Positions 24,786 to 34,009 of a stretch of 37,045 bases of DNA are shown piece by piece; position 1 is the first letter of the stretch; each line of letters opens with the position of its first letter. The translations under genes and the position numbers were made by a program. A model generated the notes under the pieces. It was not told the DNA's origin. It saw nothing but the letters and a program-made list of their open reading frames with translations, and ran no database searches. Source of the stretch: Cytophagales bacterium (GTDB lineage Bacteria > Bacteroidota > Bacteroidia > Cytophagales > Bernardetiaceae); contig RDZD01000036.1 in the NCBI GenBank assembly GCA_004293815.1, positions 1 through 37,045 of the forward strand. Reading direction: 5' to 3'.

Positions 24786-25185
24786 ATATGCACTTAATGC
24801 GATGCAAAGATGAAGGTTTTATTTTTATTCTCCAAATATCTCATGAATTTTTTTATAAAAAAACACAATTGAGTCTAGTATGAGGCCATATTCAAGCATT
24901 TTATGCTGAATAACAGATATTGGGTTGTGTGGCTCAATCACAGCTATCCAGCAAGATACCTGTGGCTGCAATTGAAGGAAAAACATAGAGATTGCATTTG
25001 TTTAGCATGGTTTATGATGCCTCACTTTGCTCTCTAGTACAAAGTTGACACTTAGGACGTGCCATGCCATGTTACAAAATTTATCAAACATTTTGTGCGT
25101 ATGCTGCAAGGAGGTATATTTGCAGAGTATTTTAAGCCAAAATTTATTTGAATGTTCTTCAAAGAAAGCCCCTATATCTTTTAAA
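24786..25185. other. intergenic region between tRNA-Asn and the GNAT-like gene
   Basis: The region holds a tRNA promoter-like element (TTTG at 24833-24836 and CATCTTTG at 24805-24812 on the minus strand, 20 bases apart) and the plus-strand promoter at 25092-25122. I see no other supported feature in it. Confidence 0.5.
25092..25122 (+). promoter_or_regulatory. promoter of the GNAT-like gene
   Basis: TTTG (25092-25095), a 19-base spacer and TATATTTG (25115-25122) match the Bacteroidota consensus exactly. The expected transcript start near 25128 lies after the upstream ATG at 25027, so it fixes the translation start at 25186. Confidence 0.75.
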
Positions 25186-26352
25186 ATGCGTCTTTCCACC
25201 GTTCAAACCCGTGCAGATAATCAAGATTTTTTGCAGTTGCCCGTGCGGCTCTATAGCCACGACCCCAACTGGATTCAACCGCTCAATAAAGATGTTTTGG
25301 GTGTCTTTGATCCCAATATAAACAAAGAGTTTCGCACTGGTGAGGCCGAACGCTGGCTGCTACGAGATGAAAAAAATCAGGTCATAGGGCGAATAGCGGC
25401 TTTTTTTAGTAGAAAAAGTGCAGACAAGGATAACGCCCAGCCTACAGGTGGGGTAGGTTTTTTTGAGTGTATTGATTCACAAGAAGCGGCCAATATGCTG
25501 TTTGATGTGGCCAAAGAGTGGCTTATCAGCAAAGGCATGGAGGCTATGGATGGGCCTATTAATTTTGGCCAACGTGACCAGTGGTGGGGCCTGCTTGTCA
25601 AGGGCTTTACAGAACCCAACTATTGTTGCAATTATCATTTACCTTATTATAAGGCTCTGTTTGAGAACTACGGATTTCAAGAATATTTTCAGCAATACAC
25701 ATACTTTTTGGGTTTAAAAGATAATTTAAAGCCCAGTGTTAGAGAAAAATCTGCCAAGCTGATGGCGCAGCCCGGCTATACGTTTAGATGCATCAAAAAA
25801 AGTGAACTAAAAAAATGCGCCGAAGACTTTCGGTACATCTACAATAAGGCTTGGGTTAAACATAAAGGTGTTGGAGAGATCACTTCACAGCAAGCTATGG
25901 CTATCATGAACAAAATAAAACCAATTTTAGACCCAGAACTCATTTGGTTTGGTTATCACAACGATGAGCCTATAGCGTTTTTTATCATGTTGCCAGAGGT
26001 GAACCAAATTTTTAAGCACATGAAAGGGGAGTTTGGTTTGCTACAAAAAATCAAGTTCTTGTGGCATAAATGGCGCGGTACCTGCACCAAGATTTTTGGG
26101 GTTGTGTTCGGGGTTATCCCTGAGTTTCAGGGAAGGGGCGTAGAATCCGCTATTGTGATGTCCTTTGCACCCATAGCACTAAGTCCAGACTTTAGATACA
26201 AATCTCTTGAACTGAATTGGATTGGTGATTTTAACCCCAAGATGTTGCGTGTTTGCGACGATATAGGCGGAGAGTTATTCAAAACTCATATAACGTATCG
26301 CTATCTTTTTGATCGTGAAAAGCCGTACACAAGAATGCCTATCATCAAATAA
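25186..26352 (+). CDS. GNAT-like acyltransferase family protein
   Basis: A 388-residue protein from the ATG at 25186 (MRLSTVQTRADNQDFLQLPV). The frame is open from 25027, but that part precedes the promoter and does not look conserved. Bacteroidota proteins of this type begin with the same LP-x-RLY-x2-DPNWIQPL segment, then GEAERWLLRDEKNQVIGRIA (GNAT strand-like), EAMDGPINFGQRDQWWGLLV and GVIPEFQGRGVESAIV near residue 315, which resembles an acetyl-CoA pyrophosphate loop (Q/RxxGxG/A). Substrate is unknown. ftsX begins 60 bases later with its own -7-like box. Confidence 0.8.
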   Translation: MRLSTVQTRADNQDFLQLPVRLYSHDPNWIQPLNKDVLGVFDPNINKEFRTGEAERWLLRDEKNQVIGRIAAFFSRKSADKDNAQPTGGVGFFECIDSQEAANMLFDVAKEWLISKGMEAMDGPINFGQRDQWWGLLVKGFTEPNYCCNYHLPYYKALFENYGFQEYFQQYTYFLGLKDNLKPSVREKSAKLMAQPGYTFRCIKKSELKKCAEDFRYIYNKAWVKHKGVGEITSQQAMAIMNKIKPILDPELIWFGYHNDEPIAFFIMLPEVNQIFKHMKGEFGLLQKIKFLWHKWRGTCTKIFGVVFGVIPEFQGRGVESAIVMSFAPIALSPDFRYKSLELNWIGDFNPKMLRVCDDIGGELFKTHITYRYLFDREKPYTRMPIIK

Positions 26353-26375
26353 GCGCGTTCTTGGATTATTTTTGT

Positions 26376-26383
26376 TAGTTTTG
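26376..26383 (+). promoter_or_regulatory. possible -7 element of ftsX
   Basis: TAGTTTTG matches TAnnTTTG and would give a leader of about 24 bases to the ATG at 26413. No well-spaced TTTG was found upstream. Confidence 0.35.
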
Positions 26384-26412
26384 CAAAAAAGCCTCAGCCA
26401 AATCCCTAAATT

Positions 26413-27312
26413 ATGAAATTACCGTCTTTTGACCCACAAAGTATCAGCCAAGAGCTGCAACTGCGCCAACTTACTAAAGTGCCATTTCTGGGTGTGGTCT
26501 TAAACATAGGCATAGCCTTGAGCTTGGCGGGTATTTTGGGTCTGTTTTGGATACTCACCCACACACTCCAGAGCAGTGTGAAAGAAGCTTTAGAAATACG
26601 TCTATTTCTGGAGCGCGATATTTCCGAAACTCAAAAACAAAATCTTTACAAACGCCTTTGTAGCGCACCTTTCATTGCACAAGACGAAATAGGCAGACCT
26701 TCTGTACGCCTCATCAGCAAACAGGAGGCCGCACAAATCATGACGGCTCGCACGGGCGAAGACTTTGTGAAATTTTTGGGCGAAAATCCTCTGCCTGATA
26801 CTTATTACCTCAGAATACGCGAAAGCTACCATCAGGAAAATCGTCTCAAAGCACTCGTAGAAGAACTGCAAACCTACGAAGGGGTTGTTGAGGTGTTTTA
26901 TGAGTCGGACTTTGTCAGAGAAATCAACACCAATTTGGCCAAACTGGCTTCTGTTTTGATACTTTTGGCTCTTATATTTTTTGCTACCACAGCTCTTCTA
27001 ATCAACAACGCTGTGCGTCTCACTATTTTTGCCGAAAAAGAGCTTATCCGCACCATGCAGTTGGTAGGTGCTACATCTTACTTCATACAAAAACCCTATC
27101 TTTTACGCGCTCTTCAGCATGGTCTTTGGGGCGGTCTTATGGCTATACTTTGTGTCTATATGTTCAAAATATTGCTTTCTCGCTGGCTAGAAGATCTTAC
27201 CCTTATTTTGCCAGATGCTTCCTTCTGGCTTTTACTGGGGCTTTTGCTGGTCTTGGGCTGTATAATGTGTGTAGGCAGTACCTATATGGCTGTGCGCCGC
27301 TATGTGGCCTAA
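26413..27312 (+). CDS. ftsX: cell division ABC transporter permease FtsX
   Basis: A 299-residue FtsX. Topology is typical: a cytoplasmic N-terminus, TM1 at about 25-48, a periplasmic domain (LEIRLFLERDISETQKQNLY, DFVKFLGENPLPDTYYLRIR, VVEVFYESDFVREINTNLAK), and three further helices near 178-200, 232-250 and 270-292, with the FtsX motif LIRTMQLVGATSYFIQKPYL between. With ATPase FtsE it controls periplasmic peptidoglycan hydrolases during division. ftsE is not adjacent. The transcript probably ends at the hairpin 27415-27449. Confidence 0.93.
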   Translation: MKLPSFDPQSISQELQLRQLTKVPFLGVVLNIGIALSLAGILGLFWILTHTLQSSVKEALEIRLFLERDISETQKQNLYKRLCSAPFIAQDEIGRPSVRLISKQEAAQIMTARTGEDFVKFLGENPLPDTYYLRIRESYHQENRLKALVEELQTYEGVVEVFYESDFVREINTNLAKLASVLILLALIFFATTALLINNAVRLTIFAEKELIRTMQLVGATSYFIQKPYLLRALQHGLWGGLMAILCVYMFKILLSRWLEDLTLILPDASFWLLLGLLLVLGCIMCVGSTYMAVRRYVA

Positions 27313-27414
27313 TAAAAAATCTGCATTGATTTAATTTTTTAAAGACAGTATTTATGCCTCTCTGAAAACCTACACTATTTCTTCGTAAGAACATGGCTTC
27401 AGCAGGCACATCAA

Positions 27415-27449
27415 AAAAACAGTCCATGTTTGAAACACGGACTGTTTTT
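27415..27449. terminator. bidirectional terminator between ftsX and frr
   Basis: Arms AAAAACAGTCC (27415-27425) and its complement (27439-27449) continue inward, after one mismatch, with TGTTT/AAACA around a single-base loop. A-run on the left and T-run on the right make it functional for both convergent genes. Confidence 0.85.
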
Positions 27450-27461
27450 GGGGAGGGGAAC

Positions 27462-28025
27462 TTAAACGGTAGTAATTTCGGTTTCTTTGGCCGCCACCAA
27501 GTCGTCTACTTTTTTGATATACTTGTTGGTGAGGGTTTGCGATTCTTCTTCTGCTTTTTTGATAGCATCTTCAGGCGCACCGTCCTTTTGTAGTTTACGC
27601 AAAGCTTCATTGGTTTCCTTTCTGATGTTGCGTACTTTCACACGGGCATTTTCAGCCTCAACTTTGGCTTTTTTGACTAACTCTTGTCTTCTGTCGCCGG
27701 ATAGCTGAGGAATGACGAGACGGATGATTTCGCCATCGTTTTGAGGATTGATACCCAAATCACTGTTTCTGATTGCCTTTTCAATTTCAGCAATCATTTT
27801 TTTCTCCCAGGGCTTAATGACCAAAGTCCGTGCATCAGCGGTATTGACTGAAGCTACTTGCCCAACGGGCGTAGAGCTACCATAATAGTCCACACGAATG
27901 TTGTCGAGCATACTTGCTGAGGCTTTCCCTGCTCTAATTTTGGCTAAATCTTGAACCGCTCTTTGTAATGTAGCGTTCATGGACTCGTCTGCCATTTGCA
28001 AACACAAACTTATTTCTTCTTCCAT
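27462..28025 (-). CDS. frr: ribosome recycling factor
   Basis: A 187-residue RRF of standard length. With EF-G it splits post-termination ribosomes. Family motifs are present: RAGKASASMLDNIRVDYYGS, PVGQVASVNTADARTLVIKP, WEKKMIAEIEKAI, SDLGINPQNDGEIIRLVIPQ and LSGDRRQELVKKAK. It has its own promoter (28061-28091) and shares the terminator at 27415-27449 with convergent ftsX. pyrH, often upstream of frr, is not in the window. Confidence 0.97.
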   Translation of the reverse strand: MEEEISLCLQMADESMNATLQRAVQDLAKIRAGKASASMLDNIRVDYYGSSTPVGQVASVNTADARTLVIKPWEKKMIAEIEKAIRNSDLGINPQNDGEIIRLVIPQLSGDRRQELVKKAKVEAENARVKVRNIRKETNEALRKLQKDGAPEDAIKKAEEESQTLTNKYIKKVDDLVAAKETEITTV

Positions 28026-28060
28026 AGCTGATTGAAGTCAAAAAAAATTTTCACAATGCT

Positions 28061-28091
28061 CAAAATTACATACAGTTTTTCAAATCACAAA
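28061..28091 (-). promoter_or_regulatory. promoter of frr
   Basis: On the minus strand TTTG (28088-28091), a 19-base spacer and TAATTTTG (28061-28068) fit the consensus exactly; the leader is about 30 bases. Confidence 0.7.
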
Positions 28092-28188
28092 ACTCTTGAA
28101 CAAAACATAGGCTAAAACAGACAAATGTTGTTTCTGTTTAAAGGCCAAACTTACTCAAACGAGTTATAAGTAGCTCTTTGATAAAGAA

Positions 28189-28536
28189 TCAATAGAGTTC
28201 TTTTTCGGGTAGCCAGAGGTAGCTCTCAAAATTTTTAATCTGGCTGTCTTCCACACAAACACCCTCCGAGATAAGTAGCTCTTCCATAAGCGTGGGGGTG
28301 GCAAAAAACAGACGACCTGTGAGTTCACCCAAGCGGTTTACTACTCGGTGAGCTGGTACGTCAGGTGGTGACTGTCTCATAGCCCAGCCCACAGTCCGTG
28401 CACTATAGGCTACACCTAGATAGTTAGCGATATGTCCGTAGGTACACACGCGACCATAAGGAATTAAGCGCACCAAGTCAAAAACCTCATTAAACTTGTT
28501 TTTTTTTAATTGGTGCGCTTTTTTTGAGTCAGTCAT
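28189..28536 (-). CDS. alkyltransferase-like (MGMT-fold) DNA-binding protein without the catalytic Cys
   Basis: A 115-residue stand-alone C-terminal MGMT domain. The helix-turn-helix part (IPYGRVCTYGHIANYLGVAY) and arginine finger region (SARTVGWAMR, R47) are intact. The active-site PCHRV reads PAHRV at 61-65, so the alkyl-accepting cysteine is Ala62. Such ATL proteins bind O6-alkylguanine and flag it for nucleotide excision repair rather than repairing it directly. The better-known ATLs have Trp here; Ala also occurs in family members, as I recall. The gene starts 14 bases after the sppA stop, so the two share a transcript. Confidence 0.9.
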   Translation of the reverse strand: MTDSKKAHQLKKNKFNEVFDLVRLIPYGRVCTYGHIANYLGVAYSARTVGWAMRQSPPDVPAHRVVNRLGELTGRLFFATPTLMEELLISEGVCVEDSQIKNFESYLWLPEKELY

Positions 28537-28550
28537 TACTCGACATGAGT

Positions 28551-30371
28551 TTAGTGTGTGGGCACTTCAAGCCAAGCACGGGCTTGCACTGGGTGCATAC
28601 CATAGAGCTTTTTGTATTCGTTGAGTATAGGATAAAAAGGTCCTAATTCGTCTTGAACACGTGTTTTGAACATAGTTTCGGTTCCAGACTCCACGAAACT
28701 TTCTAAAAATGTTTTCTGAAAAGGATAGTACTTGAGCATGTAATCCTCTTTTCCAAGCTTAGCCAAGCTAGCTGCTAAAGCAACCGCATCTTGCAAGCTA
28801 CCGAGCTGATCTACTAAGCCCACTTCTTTAGCTTGTGTACCAGTCCAAACGCGTCCACCAGCATGTTTGAGTAACTCTTCTATGGGCATGTTGCGTCCTT
28901 GTGCGGCTTTTGTGGTGAAAGTTTCATAACCAGCTTCAATCATTTGCTGCATATAATTGCGCTCCATGGTCGTCAAGGGCTTGGTGAGCAGAGCCGAAGA
29001 CAAAGACATTTTACCAGTACTTACATGGTCAAAGCTGATGCCAAGCTTATCGCGCATGGCTTCATCTACCTGAAAGAGCATGCCAAATATACCAATAGAG
29101 CCAGTAATGGTGTTAGGCTGAGCCACAATTTTATTGCAACCCATAGCCATGTAATAGCCCCCAGAGGCCGCCAAGTCAGACATAGAAGCTACAACAGGCT
29201 TTTCCTTTTTGAGAAGCTGTATTTCGTTCCACATCACATCTGAGGCCAGCGCGCTTCCGCCTGGTGAGTTGATGCGCAATACGACAGCTTTGATGCTTTT
29301 GTCCAATCGCAGCTTACGGAGTTCAGTCACCATAGACTCAGAACCAATTTCATCATCACCACCTTTGCCGCTCACAATGTCGCCTTGGGTAGAAAGTACC
29401 GCTATTTTGTTTTCATTGTAATCATCAGGCTGAAGGGTTTTTTTGTATGAGTTATAGCTTACAAATGGCAGTTTTTTATCCGCGGCTAAGCTCATTCGTT
29501 TGCGTAAATCGGCCTCTACATCATTATAGTAAACCAACGCATCTACCAAGCGATATTTGAGAAAGTCTTCGCGTTGCCATGCCAGCATCTCAGAGGAGAT
29601 TATTTTGAGCGAGTCAGGGCTAATTTTTCTAGAGGCAGCGACTTCTGCTAAAAAAGTGCTATAAAGCGAGTTGAGATATTCTGTTACTTGGTAGCGGTTC
29701 TCATCGCTCATTTTATCATTGATGAAAGGCTCTACAGCACTTTTATATTGCCCAACTCTGAAAATTTGCGGTTTAACACCCAGCTTCTCAAAACTGCCTT
29801 TCAAAAATGGAATCTCAGAGGTTAGTCCGTCAAACTCTAAGCCACCCTCGGGATTGATATATACCTTATCTGCTACTGAAGCTAAATAATACTCGCTTTC
29901 GCTCATCATTTCGCTGTAGGCCACGATAAATTTTCTGGAAGTTTTAAAATCCAAAAGTGCATCGCGAATTTCTTTATGAGAAGCCCAGCCAAGTGGCTGC
30001 ATACTAAGCTCTAAATAAATGCCTTTAATCTTATCATCTGTCTTGGCTGCTTGGATAGCTCTGAGAATTTGCAAAAGGCCATCCTTTTTATCCATACCAA
30101 GGGTAGATAAATACTGCTCAGGAATAGGAATATCTTCCTCAGGAGCTTGTTCAGTAATTGGCTGTGCAAAGTTAAGCTTCAAAATAGAGTCTTCTTCTAA
30201 AGCTGGGGCTGAGTCGGTTTCAAAAGCCATGCCTATGAGAGCGAAAAAGAAGAACGACAAGAACAGAAACAAAAAAATACCCGCCACAGTGGCAAAAGTA
30301 TATTTTATGAACTGTAAAATACCACGCGCGAGCGAGGTGCGCTGAACTATAAGAGGAGCTTGATTACTCAT
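28551..30371 (-). CDS. sppA: signal peptide peptidase SppA, 67 kDa type
   Basis: A 606-residue inner-membrane serine protease with one N-terminal transmembrane helix (about 26-48). The family uses a Ser-Lys dyad; by motif it maps to K210 in VGQYKSAVEPF and S403 in SDLAASGGYYMA, close to E. coli K209 and S409. Two tandem SppA domains are visible (about 60-290 and 320-560), with RINSPGGSALAS at 366-377. It degrades leftover signal peptides. The alkyltransferase-like gene follows by 14 bases. Confidence 0.95.
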   Translation of the reverse strand: MSNQAPLIVQRTSLARGILQFIKYTFATVAGIFLFLFLSFFFFALIGMAFETDSAPALEEDSILKLNFAQPITEQAPEEDIPIPEQYLSTLGMDKKDGLLQILRAIQAAKTDDKIKGIYLELSMQPLGWASHKEIRDALLDFKTSRKFIVAYSEMMSESEYYLASVADKVYINPEGGLEFDGLTSEIPFLKGSFEKLGVKPQIFRVGQYKSAVEPFINDKMSDENRYQVTEYLNSLYSTFLAEVAASRKISPDSLKIISSEMLAWQREDFLKYRLVDALVYYNDVEADLRKRMSLAADKKLPFVSYNSYKKTLQPDDYNENKIAVLSTQGDIVSGKGGDDEIGSESMVTELRKLRLDKSIKAVVLRINSPGGSALASDVMWNEIQLLKKEKPVVASMSDLAASGGYYMAMGCNKIVAQPNTITGSIGIFGMLFQVDEAMRDKLGISFDHVSTGKMSLSSALLTKPLTTMERNYMQQMIEAGYETFTTKAAQGRNMPIEELLKHAGGRVWTGTQAKEVGLVDQLGSLQDAVALAASLAKLGKEDYMLKYYPFQKTFLESFVESGTETMFKTRVQDELGPFYPILNEYKKLYGMHPVQARAWLEVPTH

Positions 30372-30495
30372 AAAAACAGACCAATTAGAGTTGATGAATG
30401 AGAGGTGTGATTAATTACTTTTTGCAGCATCCTATTGTTCTAAAAATTTTCTTTTTTTAAATAATCAGAATGCTGCAAGTTCTAAGAGTTCCAAG

Positions 30496-33400
30496 TTATT
30501 GATAAGCGGCTAAAGATTCCGCATATTTTTTAGCAACAGCAGCGTATTCTTGCTGGCGTTTTTGGAGGACAGGCAGCTCTTGTTCTGCATTCGGTACAAG
30601 CGTATCTTGCTTGGCGGCCTGTACTTGCTTGATAAATTCTAAGCGTTGAGAAGCGCGGTTTTCAGCCGCTCTATATACCGCAGAAAGTTGCTGAAGCAAG
30701 AACTGAGAGCGCATTTTAAGCTCACCGTAGTTAAAATTGCTTTCCAAGTTGTTCTTTTTAATGAAATCCATATTCTCTTTGGCTCTGCCAAAAACAGTGT
30801 TGGCCACTTGCTGCGCCTCAGCGTCCATGTCTAAGAGCAACATCACGTCTACAAAGCGCGGCATATAGTAGTTATAAGGCATTGCAGGGTCTGGGAGGTA
30901 TTTCATACAGTCCTTAATCACTTGGCGTGCCTCGTCTTTTTTGCCTTCAGCCATGAGCGCATAAGCCAAACGCAAAAATACATTGCGGTAGTTAGAGCCA
31001 AACTTGCGGAACTCTTCGTCGTGGTAGTTGTTTGGATCTTGCAAACCTCTGAAAGAGAATTGCTTCAAATTTTTGAGAGTTTGCTCAGTGTTTACTTCTC
31101 CAGTTTCGCCTTCTTCATTGCCTACAATAGGTAAGAGTCTGTATGCCATGCCCTCCATTTGTAAGTACTTCAAGAAGCCTAAATTGGTTGTGTTGGCAGA
31201 GGTGTTGTTGAAGTAAATAGGTCTATCCCAGTTAGATGTGGCAATGATATCCAAAATCATCAAGTCATTTTTAAAGATGTGGTTATTGGTAACATCTATT
31301 TCAATGAATTCAGGAATGCGGTTTTCTTTTCCTTTAGGGATAATGCCTTTGGCCAAAACTTCCGCTTTGTTGACGGGTAGTTGCAATTTTTTAGAAGGCA
31401 AAGTTCCTGTAAACGTTCCATCCGAAAGCTGTATTTGCACTCTGGAATCGTTTTTATTGAGCAATTCCATCCATGTTTTGAGCTTGATAGGTCGATTACT
31501 GTTGTCTCTGTCCACCACAGGCACATAGTCGTTTTTGCCTTGTAGATAGTTGAGCTTATCCAAAGAAATAGGAAGCGGCTTAGATTCGTGTAATTCGCGT
31601 TTGAGTTGGTCTATGTACCAGTCTGTGCTCAGATAGCTCAACACCACCACACGTACATCCTGTCTAAACTTTTCCACTTCTTGCACATACCAGAGAGGGA
31701 AGGTGTCGTTGTCGCCTCCCGTAAAGAGCACGGCATTGGGTGCGCAGCTAGCTAAAGTGTTACGAGCTTGGTCTACAGATAGATAACGATTATTTCTGTT
31801 GTGGTTGTCCCAACTTTTGAAGCCCATCAAGGCAGGCACAAGTAAGCCAATGGCTGTAGCAATAGCAGCTCCTGACACTCCTTTGAAGGCTTTTTGGAGC
31901 ATGTCCCAGATAGCCTGAACACCAAGTCCCATCCAAATGGCAAACGCATAGAAAGCTCCTACGTATACGTAGTCGCGTTCACGCGGCTCTACGGGCGGAG
32001 AGTTTAAATAAAACACCAAAATAGGGCCAAGAATCATAAATAACAGCATGACAATGCCCCAGCCTTTTCGCTCTTTGGTGTAGTGAAAAAAGAAACCTAA
32101 CAAACCCAAGATGAGTGGCAACATATAAAAATTGTCATAAGCTTTGGTGATAGACACTTCCAAAGGTGGATCCGAGGCAGACCAAGGACGCAGCCAGTCA
32201 GCCTCTTTATCATCGCCAGCACGTCCCGCAAAATTCCACATAAAATAGCGCAGGAACATGTGACCTATTTGGTACTTGAAGAAAAACCTAAGGTTGTCGC
32301 CCATAGTCGGTTTTTGGCCTTCGGGTAAGTCTAGCCATTCCCTGTAAAGCCGCACATGATCGCCGTCGCTGCTATAAATACGCGGGAAAAGCATTTGATT
32401 TTCGTTATCGTAAATAGGAATAGGCTTGCGGTCAAATACAACGTATTTGCCTGTAGTTTCATCTTTGCGGTAGAGCTCTTCGCCTATTTCGGTATCAATG
32501 CGCTCAGCAGCAAAGGTTTGTCCAAAAATAAGCGGACGGTCACCGTATTGTTCACGTTTTAAGTAGGATACAAAGGTCATCACATCCTCAGGATTGTTTT
32601 CATCTATGGGAGTGTTCTGGTTTGAACGTATCAATACAAGACCATAGCTTGTATAACCCACCAAGATAAACACCAAAGAGAGTAGAGCCGTATTAAGAAG
32701 TACATTTTTGGTACGGATAGAATACATAATGCCGTATACCAAGCCTGCCACCAATAACAACACAAACAGGGCAGCACCTGTACCAAAAGGCAAGCCCAAA
32801 CCATTAATAAACACGAGCTCGAACTTGGCAGCCAAACTAGGGAAGCCAGGAATAATACCGAAATTAATAAATCCTACGATGAGCCCCGATATGGCCATGG
32901 TGGTGGCTAAGCCAAACCAATTGACTGTTTTTGTTTTTTTGAAATAATAAATTAAGCCTAAAGCCGGTATGGTGAGCAAGTTAAGTAAGTGTACACCTAT
33001 AGAAAGTCCCATCATGTAGGCTATAAAGATAATCCAACGGTTGGCAGCGGCTTCGTCTTCTATGTGCTCCCACTTAAACATAGCCCACACAACCAAAGCC
33101 GTAAAAAACGAAGACATGGCGTAAACTTCGGCCTCTACTGCCGAAAACCAGAATGAGTCTGAGAAAGTGTAGGCTAAAGCACCCACAGCACCTGAACCTA
33201 TCAAGCCTACCACCTGTCCCATGTCAAAGTTGCCATCTGTATTAGGCAAAACGTATTTGCGTGTTAATAAAACGATGGTCCAATATAAAAACAAAATAGT
33301 AAAAGAACTACTAAGCACCGAAAGCATATTCACCCAGTACGCTATCTGAAGATCGTCCATGGCCAACATAGAAAACATACGACCTACCAGCAAAAAAAAG

Positions 33401-33573
33401 GGTGCGCCAGGAGGGTGCGGCACCATCAACTTACTAGAAACCGCTACAAATTCGCCGCAGTCCCAAAAACTTGCTGTTCTCTCTACAGTAAGGGCATACA
33501 CAATAGTAGCCACCAAAAATACCAACCAGCCCGCTACATCATTGGCGCGCCTAAATGCTTGTAAGGATAGCAT
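30496..33573 (-). CDS. DUF2723 membrane protein (GT117, protein O-mannosyltransferase-like)
   Basis: A 1025-residue polytopic protein. The N-terminal DUF2723 region has the hallmark TVERTASFWDCGEFVAVSSK followed by LMVPHPPGAPFFLLVGRMFS. About a dozen hydrophobic segments extend to about residue 590, with the loop PPVEPRERDYVYVGAFYAFA. The soluble C-terminal part (from about 600) has LFTGGDNDTFPLWYVQE, and helices near the end (AYALMAEGKKDEARQVIKDC) resemble TPR units. The family is related to PMT/GT-C glycosyltransferases and is taken to glycosylate exported proteins; substrates are unknown. It is transcribed alone. Confidence 0.92.
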   Translation of the reverse strand: MLSLQAFRRANDVAGWLVFLVATIVYALTVERTASFWDCGEFVAVSSKLMVPHPPGAPFFLLVGRMFSMLAMDDLQIAYWVNMLSVLSSSFTILFLYWTIVLLTRKYVLPNTDGNFDMGQVVGLIGSGAVGALAYTFSDSFWFSAVEAEVYAMSSFFTALVVWAMFKWEHIEDEAAANRWIIFIAYMMGLSIGVHLLNLLTIPALGLIYYFKKTKTVNWFGLATTMAISGLIVGFINFGIIPGFPSLAAKFELVFINGLGLPFGTGAALFVLLLVAGLVYGIMYSIRTKNVLLNTALLSLVFILVGYTSYGLVLIRSNQNTPIDENNPEDVMTFVSYLKREQYGDRPLIFGQTFAAERIDTEIGEELYRKDETTGKYVVFDRKPIPIYDNENQMLFPRIYSSDGDHVRLYREWLDLPEGQKPTMGDNLRFFFKYQIGHMFLRYFMWNFAGRAGDDKEADWLRPWSASDPPLEVSITKAYDNFYMLPLILGLLGFFFHYTKERKGWGIVMLLFMILGPILVFYLNSPPVEPRERDYVYVGAFYAFAIWMGLGVQAIWDMLQKAFKGVSGAAIATAIGLLVPALMGFKSWDNHNRNNRYLSVDQARNTLASCAPNAVLFTGGDNDTFPLWYVQEVEKFRQDVRVVVLSYLSTDWYIDQLKRELHESKPLPISLDKLNYLQGKNDYVPVVDRDNSNRPIKLKTWMELLNKNDSRVQIQLSDGTFTGTLPSKKLQLPVNKAEVLAKGIIPKGKENRIPEFIEIDVTNNHIFKNDLMILDIIATSNWDRPIYFNNTSANTTNLGFLKYLQMEGMAYRLLPIVGNEEGETGEVNTEQTLKNLKQFSFRGLQDPNNYHDEEFRKFGSNYRNVFLRLAYALMAEGKKDEARQVIKDCMKYLPDPAMPYNYYMPRFVDVMLLLDMDAEAQQVANTVFGRAKENMDFIKKNNLESNFNYGELKMRSQFLLQQLSAVYRAAENRASQRLEFIKQVQAAKQDTLVPNAEQELPVLQKRQQEYAAVAKKYAESLAAYQ

Positions 33574-34009
33574 AAGGTTTTGTTATAAGAATTTTATTTT
33601 CAAGAACTTAGATTAGCATAACCATCTTTGGTTCTTTCTTTCAAGCTGCGAATATAGACATATTTTTATTAATGCGTTTTTGAAGACCAAAAAAATGATG
33701 TTAAAAAAGGTGAAAATAGACTGTTGTTAATCTTACTCAATGACATCAAGCTCTTGATTTGTGTGAGCTTAGTTAGCTAATCTATACCGCTACCTTTCTA
33801 GTATGTTGCCTTAAGAGGACATGTCTATAAGTGAAACAAGCTGTCTCCTTCATGACTCAGGTTTGTTTTTTTGGACAACCTTCTTGGAGAGCTTAGTACT
33901 ATCCAAAATATTGAAATAGTTAAACAAAAAACATAGCTAAATTAGAACAAATCTAAATAAAAATAGTTATGTTTGCAGCAAGTTTAGAATTTTAAACAAC
34001 AAAAGCTTT
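33574..34009. other. divergent intergenic region between the DUF2723 gene and sufB
   Basis: About 435 AT-rich bases. Only the plus-strand sufB -7 element (33968-33975) stands out; no convincing minus-strand promoter, coding sequence or RNA structure was found. Confidence 0.5.
33968..33975 (+). promoter_or_regulatory. -7 element of sufB
   Basis: TATGTTTG fits TAnnTTTG and is followed by GC, as in strong Bacteroidota promoters. TTAG lies 22 bases upstream. The leader to the ATG at 34010 would be about 28 bases. Confidence 0.5.

Noticed and set aside
25027..25185. 53-codon N-terminal extension of the GNAT-like protein
   Set aside because: It lies largely before a perfect promoter at 25092-25122 and has Cys-rich, non-conserved sequence; the family-like start is the ATG at 25186.
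30422..30478. 9-bp inverted repeat TTGCAGCAT/ATGCTGCAA with a 39-base loop between sppA and the DUF2723 gene
   Set aside because: The loop is long and no T-run follows; it may be chance, so it is not called a terminator.
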